Of a stretch of 64,000 nt of DNA, positions 11,501-20,900 are shown piece by piece (position 1 is the stretch's first letter; each line of letters begins with the position of its first letter). The DNA is from Tritrichomonas musculus (lineage: Eukaryota; Parabasalia; Tritrichomonadida; Tritrichomonadidae). The stretch covers positions 1,116,001 through 1,180,000 of the forward strand of contig JAPFFF010000037.1 of assembly GCA_039105265.1 (NCBI GenBank), in the 5' to 3' direction. The notes below the pieces were generated by a model. That model had not been told where the DNA came from. It did not search any database and worked only from the letters and a program-made list of their open reading frames with translations. The position numbers and the translations under genes were made by a program.

Positions 11501-12370
11501 AAGAAGAGAAAGTGGTAATGTAATTTGAATGATTATTTGGCCAGTCGCACTACTCATACTTGAAAGACTGTAAAGACCGTTTATCAAGGGCGCAAATGGA
11601 CAATATTTGGCTATTGAATAGATCATTCGTTTGACATTTTTACTGCTTTGTTGAATGTATCCTAAAACCGACGCAATTTGACATAAACCGTCAATTTTGC
11701 TTTCAAAATTAGGCGAAAGTAAAGTTGTCATTTCTGTAGTTGATATATTGCAAACTGTGTTGAAATTTTTGGATAACATTTCATCGGTAATTTTCGTATT
11801 TCGTATGACAATTGCGTAGAGATGCGGCATGTAGTCTGGAAATGATTGAATAAATGAATTAATATTACCTGAAATGAAAGGGACTCCGCCTGGTAGATAA
11901 AGAAGGATTTTTGATTGATCAATACTTTTTGAATTGCATATATCTTTGTATTTATTTTTGATCATATTTTTGATATTATCTTTGATTGTATTAATTGTAT
12001 CATTGTTGATGTCGATTTTAATCTTGTCGCCTAAAGTCATACTTTCGAAGCTTATGGTACTGAATACAATAAAAGTTGTTTCGTTGGTATAGCGTGGGGC
12101 AATGATAGGTTGGCGATATAATCGAAAATCTGGAGATTTTTCGTCGATTTTTTTAACATAAAATGTAACTACATCTTGACTTCTAACAATTTTTGATAAA
12201 ATATTCGTACTTTGGAGCTCTGATCCATAAATTTTGGCTGTTAAATCTGGAATAATGCCGAATTCTTTTTTAATTTGTGAGCAAACGTATTTAACATCAT
12301 CTGCATAATCAATAGGCATAACAAATTGTCCTTTAATTCCATTTATTCGATATGTAAGGTAAAATGTCAT
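8570..12370 (-). CDS. Ubl - vWA - E2 (UBC) - U-box ubiquitin enzyme, 1266 aa
   Basis: Predicted ubiquitin E2-E3 fusion. Approximate residues: 1-75 ubiquitin-like fold; 80-460 unnamed region shared with the 3274-7953 paralogue (conserved LSPNFES, QIASVLGY, CPFAPL, IPPMSL); 480-880 vWA domain with MIDAS DKSGS and later VISDGED; 970-1110 UBC domain with HPN and the catalytic cysteine in GRICLDTL (about 1055); 1147-1225 U-box (FICPITRKIMKEPV). U-boxes bind charged E2s, so E2 and E3 functions appear fused. The vWA domain is split by about 240 residues of an 11-residue repeat (9950-10680) between the GGT loop and the strand before VISDGED. The frame extends upstream to a GTG at 12436, but I start at the ATG at 12370, which begins the ubiquitin-like fold as in the paralogue. 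The C-terminus is acidic (ENDDEDEDDE). Cytosolic or nuclear location is inferred. The product family is certain at the domain level; the biological role is unknown. Confidence 0.85.
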   Translation of the reverse strand: MTFYLTYRINGIKGQFVMPIDYADDVKYVCSQIKKEFGIIPDLTAKIYGSELQSTNILSKIVRSQDVVTFYVKKIDEKSPDFRLYRQPIIAPRYTNETTFIVFSTISFESMTLGDKIKIDINNDTINTIKDNIKNMIKNKYKDICNSKSIDQSKILLYLPGGVPFISGNINSFIQSFPDYMPHLYAIVIRNTKITDEMLSKNFNTVCNISTTEMTTLLSPNFESKIDGLCQIASVLGYIQQSSKNVKRMIYSIAKYCPFAPLINGLYSLSSMSSATGQIIIQITLPLSLLFQEMGSNFKDQSNIFRHTVEFLTFFMNVKISNRIPCTEFIRPFYSIGYEKYFHDNFPEKDFPNIESFIAFDPDFRSMDWVRFNLPSLNDKDFKNAMELTKTLQIIPPMSLRVTHRVCLFHGKNGPWLYLAASVSKEETEKDKIDYINPEVGHIEHDTYENIAIKTIGVDSESKSFEHEALKSVDSDKVKQIVFIVIDKSGSMSSGFSDGLNRFQASQKFFVKFTNTCYRFHTTSLYGSIMFDHRCEIRNELNPLVNDFQKKMILPNEGLYGGTRMATAMQTAANKIMEACQGPANRILEVCRASLDKIIEAREEAAKNNMEACKAAANKIMELFQEVTNKSIDPPPQMMESCQRAVNEITQACQAAANKNMGNCQGPSKKIVDACQAVINQLLKLCQETTSKDVDFLRSLANELMRIGNSSSYTKNATYNSYVEKLKRVLQGPAKIEPLQAVYNEIMQSCQASPEREKETDRGPLNMTYEYCQISLNKNMATLQAAAYQMMKMCQETAYQIVEACPGANVNKEDFLINKYPKAVRRIMVISDGEDACPNVETAAVSNFLLQFEIRVDAIIVSSEIAKGLVAISRYTGGIAIFPRNLKTGINLFNQEGFFNVDIRQFGEFHKGTLTQEVFGKLPKYTENDLDKEIKIKPFEYADENRLVTSPSYAISEFSKELQLGKVAQSAHPNQKRIIRELMKIVNEPDGDIRVFPLKDRVDVWRVLIKGFGKFYEKKWFFLIIEFTPEYPQHYPFFRFIKPPFHPNITDHGRICLDTLDQNYRSDKSVRDLIGEIRLLLYEPNFDSPVDLKRENLKSRMNEFEQTVNEWNNMNGKDTPEEWEKDWKIQPDGQIDAQNLSIADVPEGFICPITRKIMKEPVKAQPTQIYYEREALRKYLKEEKPFCKSKIDPNGKPILLDKNQKLTVDSVMQTNINKWKKENNYHENDDEDEDDEMPEEANVEYFLKEKKDVIIEPEYLNNIKNP
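9950..10680 (-). repeat. in-frame 33-nt minisatellite coding 11-residue helical repeats
   Basis: About 22 imperfect units with protein consensus A-A-N-K-I-M-E-A-C-Q-x (variants PANRILEVCRA, SLDKIIEAREE, PSKKIVDACQA). It seems to have grown from the vWA helix that follows the GGTRMATAM loop, because the first unit continues that helix. Most units keep a Cys at the same place. It is absent from the plus-strand paralogue. Confidence 0.85.
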
Positions 12371-13073
12371 GTTAAAAATAAAATTTTTATGGCAAAAAAA
12401 ATCGCTAACTTTTTCAATATAATCTATTTTCCTCACTCAATTTTGAATGATCTATAAAATATCTTTCTCACCCAATTGCACTTAATCCTGCTTTTTTTTT
12501 CCCCGAAACCAGTTTTTAAGTTCAATAAACATATATGATATATATATAAAAGTAAACATATGAAATAACATGGGAAGTTAAATAAAAACATGAAGATAAA
12601 AAAAATATTAGATATTTAATATTTGAAATATTATTCAAATTTTTGAATTAATAATTTTATGTTATCAAATAAAACTATAAAATATATCTAAATAAAGCAA
12701 ATAATTTTTCAAAAATTTTAGTTTAAATAAATCAAAAAATATAATTAAAAAATAATATGATTTATAATTACATTATAAAATAATCATATGTTGAGTTAAT
12801 ACAATTTAAGAGAATTGTGCAGATTATATAAAATTTGAATTGATCATTGAAATATTTGTATGTATTTCATAAAATTGAGATCATAAATGGCTTAGTGTAA
12901 AATTAGCTTTCTATTATATCTACCAAGGATTGTTTCTCTATCTTGAATGTTAACGAGGAAAATATAAATATTATAATTAAAATTTTCTATAAAAATGCTT
13001 TTAAAATATTTAATTAGGTCATAAAAAAATTTTAGAATAGATTTATGTATCTATAGCTTTTAATAGAGCGAAT
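12371..13073. other. intergenic, no gene seen
   Basis: AT-rich spacer between the start of the E2/U-box gene and the end of the transporter gene. No exact TCAYW Initiator immediately precedes 12370; the nearest upstream sequence is CCATAA. No RNA gene recognised. Confidence 0.75.
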
Positions 13074-14453
13074 TTAAAGAGCAGCTGGATCATCACTATC
13101 TTCAGAATCAGATTTTTCTAAAACGTCATCGGTACCGATTTGTCCTGTTTCTGGAACAACAATAAAGAATTCAGCGATAGCTGCCAAGAAACAAAAGACA
13201 CATGATATGCCAATTAAATTTCCTGGTTTTCCAGGCCAAGCTTTAGCAATACCAGTACCAATTCCAAAGTTTGAAATTTGTTGACCAATTACGCAGAAGC
13301 AGTTGAAAAGAGCGAGATTTGCACCGAGTCTTTCTGGTCTAGAAATAAGAGTCACAACAGCACTAGGAAGAGTGTTGAATGCAACGTTTCCAAGACCAAT
13401 TGGGAAGTGCATTACAAGGAATACATATCGATTTTTAATGAAGAAGAATAACAAGTACATTACGCCAACTACGAGAGTGATAGTTATTAATACGACCTTC
13501 AAACCTATTTTATCGCATATCTTAGATTGAACGAATCCGTAAAGGAACTGAGTAATACAGCTAACCATATTACAAAGCATACCCCAGGAAACACCTTTTT
13601 GATAAGTAATTGTCTCTGGATCATTGGGATTATCAGTGTTTTTACCTCCATAAATCTGTTCTCCTAAGAAAGGCGAAAGTTGAATACCGATCTGATATGT
13701 TGCAATCATAATGAATAAGTAAACTATTGAAATTCTAATAAATACTGAATCTATTCCTTTAAAGGCTGTAGCCAAAGCAGCAAATGGGTTTGATATTGAT
13801 GATTTTTCAGTAATTGGTTCTTCATGAGCAACGATGCATGTAATTACAATTGCTACAAATGAAACACAAAGACAGACGACAAGAATAAATTGTTCTTGAC
13901 TTAAGCTTGTATATTTGTATAAAGAAAGTGCACCGATTAAATTGGTAAAAATACCACCGAAACCACGATAAACACCACAGATTGATGAAACAAGAACTTG
14001 TTGATTTGGTGGAGTAACATCTGAACAAAGTGTTCTTGCTGGACCTTCAATAAGGTTACCTGCAACGAAAACCATAATCATACCAAAAATCAAGAATCCT
14101 TGTTGACCAGATTTTGCCTTTGCTAATTTATTGCAAAACATGATGATTAAAAGGGATACAACTTGGAGGACACCTGCAGCAACAATGAAAATTCTTCTTC
14201 TTCCCCATTTAAATGTTAAGTTATCACCAACGGCACCAACAATTGGCTGAACGAAAAATCCTATAACTGATCCCATCAAAAGAAGAATTGTACTGACAAT
14301 TGATGTCATTTCAACTCTGGCTGCAAGTGGATAAAACAATGCAAAAACAATTGTCCAAAGCAATGAACCTGCTAATGTGGCTGCACAAATACCTAAAAGT
14401 AGTGGTAATGGCAATTTATCTCTCTTACAAAAAGGAATCCAATCTTCTCCCAT
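13074..14453 (-). CDS. MFS sugar transporter, GPH/SLC45-like, 459 aa
   Basis: About 12 hydrophobic segments in two six-helix halves, ending in an acidic tail (EKSDSEDSDD). Motifs fit the sucrose/maltose-type (GPH/SLC45-like) branch of the major facilitator superfamily: QPIVGAVGD followed by KWGRRRIF between TM2 and TM3, and EGPARTLCSDVTP in TM4-5. It is predicted to carry a sugar or glucoside across the plasma or lysosomal membrane by proton coupling; the substrate is inferred. It is transcribed away from the alpha-glucosidase at 15795, so transport and cleavage of alpha-glucosides may be linked. Stop TAA overlaps TAAA, the trichomonad-style polyadenylation context. Length is normal for the family. 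Confidence 0.85.
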   Translation of the reverse strand: MGEDWIPFCKRDKLPLPLLLGICAATLAGSLLWTIVFALFYPLAARVEMTSIVSTILLLMGSVIGFFVQPIVGAVGDNLTFKWGRRRIFIVAAGVLQVVSLLIIMFCNKLAKAKSGQQGFLIFGMIMVFVAGNLIEGPARTLCSDVTPPNQQVLVSSICGVYRGFGGIFTNLIGALSLYKYTSLSQEQFILVVCLCVSFVAIVITCIVAHEEPITEKSSISNPFAALATAFKGIDSVFIRISIVYLFIMIATYQIGIQLSPFLGEQIYGGKNTDNPNDPETITYQKGVSWGMLCNMVSCITQFLYGFVQSKICDKIGLKVVLITITLVVGVMYLLFFFIKNRYVFLVMHFPIGLGNVAFNTLPSAVVTLISRPERLGANLALFNCFCVIGQQISNFGIGTGIAKAWPGKPGNLIGISCVFCFLAAIAEFFIVVPETGQIGTDDVLEKSDSEDSDDPAAL

Positions 14454-14487
14454 ATTATTTTAGTTTTGTCTGATCTGTTTGTTATTC

Positions 14488-14493
14488 TAATGA
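14488..14493 (-). promoter_or_regulatory. Initiator-like TCATTA before the MFS gene
   Basis: Minus-strand TCATTA with its A 38 nt before the ATG at 14453. It fits the trichomonad Initiator TCA-Py-(T/A). Confidence 0.45.
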
Positions 14494-15782
14494 AAGAATA
14501 AGAATGAAGTGAACAAATCATTGATTTTTGTGATCTTATTGGCTAAAATTCAATGTATTCAAAAAATAAAGATTTTTTTTCCCTAAAATCTTACATTTTG
14601 GAGTTAAATTATTGCATTTTTTTTAGTTAGGAAATATTCATATATTTTTTTTGAATAGAATGTGTAAAACTTTTTATGAACTCAACAGTTCAGAAAATTT
14701 GTGATAACAAACTTTTTTAATAATAATGTTAATGGTTTTTAGAAAGTTGCATTCTTCTTATTATTTTTATCATTTTTATTATATATTAGAATAATCGCTA
14801 TAATTTACAAAAACCTTTCAAATTTTCTTTAATATAAACAACTTTTTAAATTCGGGAGTTGCTAATCACTATTTAAAAAGTAATCCGTTCTTATGTGCAA
14901 AAAAGAAATACAAAAATAAAATACTAATGAAGATATCTGCACTCTTAATTAAGATCTTATTATTGATTTGTTTACAACTCTGAAAAGAGGGTTCAGGAAA
15001 TTGAATAGAATTCAATGAAATAAACATTTTTTTTTTACACTTCATTCAAAAATGAGAATATCGATACAACTTTTTGAATATGATATTTGAATAAAATATT
15101 ATAACCGTTGCTCCGTTCATAAGATTTATTTCAAAAATTCTCTATTTGCAAATAGGTGGTTTTGATTTTCTCATTATAAATATACAACTATATTACTAAT
15201 GCTAAAAATATAAATATAAATATTTTATTTCATTTAAATTTTACAAAAAGAAAACTTTTTAAAAAAATGTCATAAAACACAAAAATAAATAATTCTTTGA
15301 TATCAACTATATCGTTAAGAATAATACAATTTTTTTTTTTTATTACAAATTGACCAAAAACATATAATCAAACATAGACATAACAAATGAAAAAACAAAT
15401 ACAATAAAAGTGGATTCCTTCAGAAAATCCAAAAAAAATTAAAAATATTCTCAAATGTTCAGCTATTGCCATCAATGCGATTAATCAAATTTTGGTGAAA
15501 TCAAGTGATTTTGAAAATGATATTGCTAACCATAAAACAACTTTTTGAATCATTTGAATTCTTTTAACAACGTTTGGTGAAATCAAATAATTTTGAATTA
15601 GTAATTATGGTGGATGGATAAAATCATACAATATCAAGTATTATATTAGTAAAAAGCAATTATTAAATCAAATTTATAAAATCAAAAAAATCAATTCAAA
15701 TTTTTTGAATATAGTATTTGATATGGTTAACAATTTTTGAATTATCATTCAAATACAATTTTATTACAAAAATTTTTTTAAA
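14494..15782. other. divergent intergenic region with short direct repeats
   Basis: AT-rich region between the transporter and the glucosidase. Near 15492 and 15573 lie two copies of TTTGGTGAAATCAA followed by a TGATTTTGAA or TAATTTTGAA variant. At 14991-15024 is GTTCAGGAAATTGAATAGAA with its A/T-rich continuation, a near match to 17855-17885 on the far side of the glucosidase. No gene seen. Confidence 0.65.
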
Positions 15783-15788
15783 TCACTT
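15783..15788 (+). promoter_or_regulatory. Initiator-like TCACTT before the alpha-glucosidase
   Basis: Exact TCA-Py-T match with the A at 15785, giving a 10-nt 5' leader to the ATG at 15795, typical of trichomonad genes. Confidence 0.65.
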
Positions 15789-15794
15789 TTAAAA

Positions 15795-17537
15795 ATGTCT
15801 GATAGGGCTTGGTGGAAAGAAATGGTTGTATACCAAATTTATCCTCGTAGTTTCTATGACACAAATGGGGATGGAATTGGCGACTTAAAAGGAGTAACAT
15901 TAAAACTCCCATATTTAAAGAGCCTTGGAATTGAAGCCTTATGGTTATCACCATACTTCAAATCACCAAACTGTGACAATGGATACGATATCAGCGATTA
16001 TCGTGAAATTATGGAAGACTTTGGAACAATGGATGACTGGAAAGAAATGATTCACGAAATGCATGCCAATGGAATCAAGCTTATCATGGATCTTGTCGTT
16101 AACCATACATCAGATGAACATCCATGGTTCATTGAATCAAGGCAATCCAAAGATGACAAGAGACACGATTATTATATCTGGAGAGATCCAAAGCCAGCTG
16201 ACTCTACAAACTCATCCTTACCTGATTCAAAACGCCCACCAAATAATTGGACTTCATGCTTTGGCGGTTCAGCATGGCAATACGATGAAAAAATTGGCCA
16301 ATTCTATCTTCACTTATTCGCCATCAAGCAACCAGACTTGAACTGGGAATGTGAAGCAATGAGACATGAAATTCATGACATGATGAAGTTCTGGCTTGAT
16401 TTAGGTGTCGATGGCTTCAGACTTGATGCAATTGCCAACATTAGCAAGACCCAAACTTTCTTAGATGGAGATCCAAATCTTGGTTTTGTTGGAAACGAAC
16501 ACTTCGTCAATGGTCCAAGAGTTCATGAATTCATCCATGAACTCAACACTGAAGTTTTCAGCAAATATGATATCATGACCGTTGGTGAATGCTTTTCAAC
16601 AAACATCGATGAAGCCATGAAATATGTTGATCCAAAGAGAAAAGAACTCAACATGATCTTCCAATTCAACTTGATGGACATTGATGCATCAAGTGCTGGC
16701 AAGTGGAGAGTAAGAGATTGGAAGTTCACTGAATTCAAGGACATTATCCGCAGATGGCAAAACATCATTGAAGTTGAAAACGGCTGGAACAGTATCTTCT
16801 TATCAAATCATGATTTCCCACGTCAAGTTTCTCGTTTTGGTGACGATTCAACACCAGAATTTAGAGTTTTAAGTGCCAAAATGCTTGCTACAATGAATTT
16901 CACCCTTAAAGGAACAGTCTATGTTTACCAAGGCGAAGAAATCGGTATGACAAATGTTAAATTCGATTCAATTGATGATTACAAAGACATTGAAACAATC
17001 AATTTCTTCAAAAGCACTTCAGATCCAAATGAAAGACTTATGAGAATGTCTAAAGAAGAAGCTATGCAAGCAATTCATCATGTATCTCGTGACAACTCAA
17101 GAACTCCAATGCAATGGGATAACACTGAAAATGCTGGTTTCATCAAGGATCATAAGAAAGTTGAGCCTTGGATCAAAGTTAATCCAAATTATACTGAAAT
17201 TAATGTTGAACATGATTTGAATGACAAGGATTCAATATTGAATTATTACAAGGCTTTGATCCAAATGAGAAAGGACTATGTTGATGTTGCTGTTTATGGT
17301 GTTTTTAAAGACTTCTTCGTAGAAGATGAAAATACTTACATTTACACTAGAACATATGAATCAAAAGTAATGTTTATAGCTTTGAATCTTACAAAACAAG
17401 AACAAAAATTAACTGTTCCTGATCATTTGAATCTCGGAGAATATAAACTCGTTATTTCTAACTATTCAAATGAAAACACTGATTTCAGCAAGAAAACTAC
17501 TCTTCGACCATTTGAATCTATTGTTTTAATTCATTGA
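15795..17537 (+). CDS. GH13 alpha-glucosidase, 580 aa
   Basis: Cytosolic-type alpha-glucosidase of the bacterial oligo-1,6-glucosidase/maltase clade. Visible features: N-terminal WWKEMVVYQIYPRSF; region I with H104 (DLVVNHTSDEHPW); nucleophile D211 in GFRLDAIA; acid/base E265 in TVGECF; transition-state D340 in SNHD; QPDLNWE at 179-185; and a C-terminal beta domain. The residue after the nucleophile is Ala (A212). In bacterial relatives Val there goes with alpha-1,6 and Ala or Thr with alpha-1,4 preference, so maltose-type substrates are more likely; this is inference. There is no signal peptide, so the substrate must reach the cytosol, which fits the divergent MFS gene. Closest families are bacterial and it is intronless, consistent with an old transfer. 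Start is set by the family N-terminus and the Initiator. Confidence 0.93.
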   Translation: MSDRAWWKEMVVYQIYPRSFYDTNGDGIGDLKGVTLKLPYLKSLGIEALWLSPYFKSPNCDNGYDISDYREIMEDFGTMDDWKEMIHEMHANGIKLIMDLVVNHTSDEHPWFIESRQSKDDKRHDYYIWRDPKPADSTNSSLPDSKRPPNNWTSCFGGSAWQYDEKIGQFYLHLFAIKQPDLNWECEAMRHEIHDMMKFWLDLGVDGFRLDAIANISKTQTFLDGDPNLGFVGNEHFVNGPRVHEFIHELNTEVFSKYDIMTVGECFSTNIDEAMKYVDPKRKELNMIFQFNLMDIDASSAGKWRVRDWKFTEFKDIIRRWQNIIEVENGWNSIFLSNHDFPRQVSRFGDDSTPEFRVLSAKMLATMNFTLKGTVYVYQGEEIGMTNVKFDSIDDYKDIETINFFKSTSDPNERLMRMSKEEAMQAIHHVSRDNSRTPMQWDNTENAGFIKDHKKVEPWIKVNPNYTEINVEHDLNDKDSILNYYKALIQMRKDYVDVAVYGVFKDFFVEDENTYIYTRTYESKVMFIALNLTKQEQKLTVPDHLNLGEYKLVISNYSNENTDFSKKTTLRPFESIVLIH

Positions 17538-18890
17538 ATGCTGAATCCATTCATTTTTTGAATTTTACAATTTATGAAATTTTAATTTCTAAAGCCATAA
17601 ATTAAAATCTGAATTTTTCTTTCTTTTTTCCTTTTCTTTTCCACTCTTTTCTATTTATTTATTTATTTATTTTTTTCTGATTGGAATTTATAACATCTGA
17701 ACCCTTCTATTCAAATTTCATTGTTTAATACAATTTTTTATTTCAAATATTTCTAATACTTATTCAAATATTTCTAATACTCATTCAAAAAAAAGAATAT
17801 TTATAAACATTTAATAATGAGTGTTTATTCCTTAGCTTTATCTCAGAAAAAATGGTTCAAGAAATTGAATAAAATTCAATAAAACTAAAAAGTCGTACAA
17901 CAAAAATGAATAAAAAATAAAACTAAATAAATTTATATTTATCTTAATAAATAATTTATTTAATAATTATAATATATAATTTATAATTTATATATTTTAT
18001 ATCCAATATTATAAAATGTAATGATTGAAATAAAGACTTTAATTAAAATTCAATATATATCAATTTCTTATATATTTGTATCATTTAAAAAATATAGATG
18101 TCATTTGAATGGGTATACTATGTGTTATACAATTAATATTTTACTTTTTGACAAAATCCTTCATTAACTGAAATATTAGACTTTTTATATCTATGAAACC
18201 AATCAACTAAATCTGCATTTTTAGAAAAAACTGATATTTGATTTGGAATGAAATTCAAATATATTAGAGTGTAAATGCATATAAATAAAATTATATTCTT
18301 CATTGGACTCCTGTAACGTCCAATATTTTTAAAATCATCATTTAATAATTCAACAAATTCAATTTTGCTGCATTTTTAGCTAAAAATGAATTTTTTTCAA
18401 TATTAATAGCTATTTTTATATAACACATAATGTTTTAAAAGTATATAAAAAGATATCAAAAGAATTAATGATTAGAATAAATCATTTAAAAAGTTATCGC
18501 TATTCTAAATTTTTAGAAAGTGTGTTAAATTTCTTATCAAAAATAATTAAAATAAATTGAGATAAAATACTCAAATTTATTTTCTGAAGGAAATTTAATA
18601 TATACTTATATCCTTTTAGATTTTATTTTAATTTTAATTTTGTACGATGCAAATATTTATAAAACTAATTATTATTATTATAATAAAATATAATTAGTTT
18701 AAACAAACCAATCATCGAGTTTTGGAAATGAGTTTTCCTTATATTAAAGATAATAATATGTTTTACTATTAAAATTTAATATTAAAAAATCATAGAACCT
18801 CCAAACATCATTAAATCACATAAATATCCCAATTAATTGATTTACTCAACTGATAAATAATTATATTTGCTTGATATAATTACATATAAA
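17538..18890. other. gene-poor AT-rich region
   Basis: No open frame or RNA gene recognised. Contains a 21-bp direct repeat (TCAAATATTTCTAATACT at about 17744 and 17764) and the second copy of the 14991 repeat at 17855-17885. Confidence 0.7.
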
Positions 18891-19320
18891 GAAGTGCGAG
18901 AACTAAAAATAACGTATTTTTTAATTTAAAAAAGTGGATTTTTTCACTAAATTGTTAATCAAATCAATGCTATTTTTAATATAATATAATGCATACCTAA
19001 TGCTATACATCATATTTAATTATTAGGTCGTTTTAATGTTTGCAGAAGTAAGCGGGAAAAAATGGTATTTTGGAAATTTCTAATTAGTTCTGATATATTG
19101 TTGATTTTAATATTATTTATTTATATATAAATTAAATTATATATATAGTTTTAATATAATATATAAAATAGTTTTTTAATTTATAGAGATATTAGTATTT
19201 AAAAAAAAAATAAATATAATATAAAAATATAGGGAGCTCTGGTGAATTTTATAGGGATAACTATTTGCATTTTTATTATAATCAACATGTATATATACAT
19301 ATTTTCTTATTAATCTGAAT

Positions 19321-19345
19321 CGCTCGCCGGGGGTAATTTTATTTT
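19321..19345 (+). repeat. copy of CTCGNCNGGCGTAG motif
   Basis: CGCTCGCCGGGGGTAATTTT with a T-rich continuation; matches the minus-strand copy at 2701-2730. Confidence 0.5.
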
Positions 19346-19369
19346 TATTTTATAAAATTCTGAAGAAAA

Positions 19370-19815
19370 AATACGTTATAATTAATTCCCCTCAATTTCA
19401 AATTTTCATAAAAAAATGCAAAAAAATATGGTTTCTTATTGTTAAATCGTAATGAAAATAAAGTGAATTAAAATATATACTATGATAAATATAAAAAAAC
19501 TATCATTTCCCGATTTTATGCAACTTTGCCAAATTATTAAAATCAAGATATTTCAACCATCTTATATTAAAATGTATGCTTATCCAACTCTTATTATGCA
19601 CATTTGATAACTGATTTTAATTCCTCTATATATCTTTTGTTTTGTTTGATATTAAACAAAAAAAATGAAATTTAAAAATCTAAGCATTCCTAGAAAAATT
19701 GGCCCTATAAATTTAATTGAAATCATTATTATAATATTAATACATATTATAATTCATATGTATATTTTTTATTTTAAATTTAACCTATTTAATTTTAAGA
19801 TATTTATAAAAAAAT
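19370..19815 (+). repeat. dispersed repeat, copy 1 (about 440 bp)
   Basis: Diverged direct copy of 25740-26175. Shared landmarks in order: CCCCTCAATTT, AATATGG/AATGTGG, AAAATCAAGATAT, CCTAGAAAAA, TGGCCCTATA, TTTAACCTATTT, AAGATATTTAT. Non-coding. Confidence 0.7.
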
Positions 19816-20021
19816 ATAACGACTATTGCGAATTTAAATTTTAAATGATTAATCAAATTTTTCATTCTGTTCTCACAAATTAATTTTTTATGCAAAAAAT
19901 CATTTTTTTTATATTTTTATGCTTGAAACAATAACTATGAGCGATTTACATATAAATAAAATAAAAATTAGCTCTTTTTTTAGTAAGTTAAAAATTCTGA
20001 AGAAAAAAAACACGTTGTAAA

Positions 20022-20040
20022 GAGGTACGGGTACTAAAAA
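20022..20040 (+). repeat. copy of GAGGTRCGRGAACT motif
   Basis: GAGGTACGGGTACTAAAAA. It is preceded by TTCTGAAGAAAAAA, which also occurs at 19358, 13-20 bp before another repeat boundary. Confidence 0.5.
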
Positions 20041-20122
20041 TTTTTTTAAAAATTCTTTATATTAATATATTTTATCAAGTATATTCAATATTATATAAAA
20101 AATATTTAATGAAAGAGTTTTG

Positions 20123-20142
20123 TTCGTCAGGTGGAGTTTTAT
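20123..20142 (+). repeat. copy of CTCGNCNGGCGTAG motif
   Basis: TTCGTCAGGTGGAGTTTTAT. It faces an inverted copy at 20870-20900, so the pair could be the ends of a roughly 780-bp element. Confidence 0.4.
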
Positions 20143-20740
20143 GAGTATTTTTATTAATTTTCGTAAACCATTGAAATTTTAAAAAAAATTCATCAAGTAT
20201 TTTTCATGTTTTTGCATAAAAAAAGTCATAAAATATTAAATGCGTTTTTATTATATGAAAATGTTTAATAAAAAAATTAATTCAATCGATCTTGTAATAA
20301 TATCATTTTAAATTTCTATGAATTAAATGATAAATGTGTAAAATGAAGAATGATTTTTGCATAATATAATATGATTTATCTTTTAAATCTTTTTCTACTC
20401 TTGAAAACATGAATTGCTAAAATCTGATATTTAATATTCTCAATGAAATCTTTTAAAAATGCCTTAAGATATGCGCTGATGATTTATTTATTTACCATAA
20501 TTGGTTTAAATAAGAGATTGTTGGGATAAATTAATGAATATGTCGTAATCTTTGTATTTTTATTATAAATTAAAACTAGTTTATCTCAGTAAAAAAAGAA
20601 TTTTCTTTGTTTTTAACAGAGCAATTTAAAAGATGACTATTGGAATAATGTATATTTTAATATATAATTTATCAAAAAATATTTTGTATGCTTTAATTTC
20701 CTTCTTGAAAAAAAAAGCAATTAAAAAAAAATTCAATATG

Positions 20741-20790
20741 AACCGGAAATAGTCAAATATCCAACCGGAAATAGTCAAAAAGTTTTTGAC
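20741..20790. repeat. 17-bp direct repeat running into a perfect palindrome
   Basis: AACCGGAAATAGTCAAA occurs at 20741 and 20763 (22-bp period). The second copy runs into GTCAAAAA-G-TTTTTGAC (20774-20790), perfect 8-bp arms around one base. Confidence 0.75.
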
Positions 20791-20869
20791 ATATTAAAAA
20801 AAATCTTTGAAAAAGATTCATGCCAATTATTTTTTTCATTCAAAAATTTAAATTTTTTTAAAAAAATTA

Positions 20870-20900
20870 AAGGTTAAAACGCAGCTACGCCTGACGAGTC
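20870..20900 (-). repeat. copy of CTCGNCNGGCGTAG motif
   Basis: On the minus strand it reads CTCGTCAGGCGTAGCTGCG, the best-preserved copy of this GC island. Confidence 0.5.
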
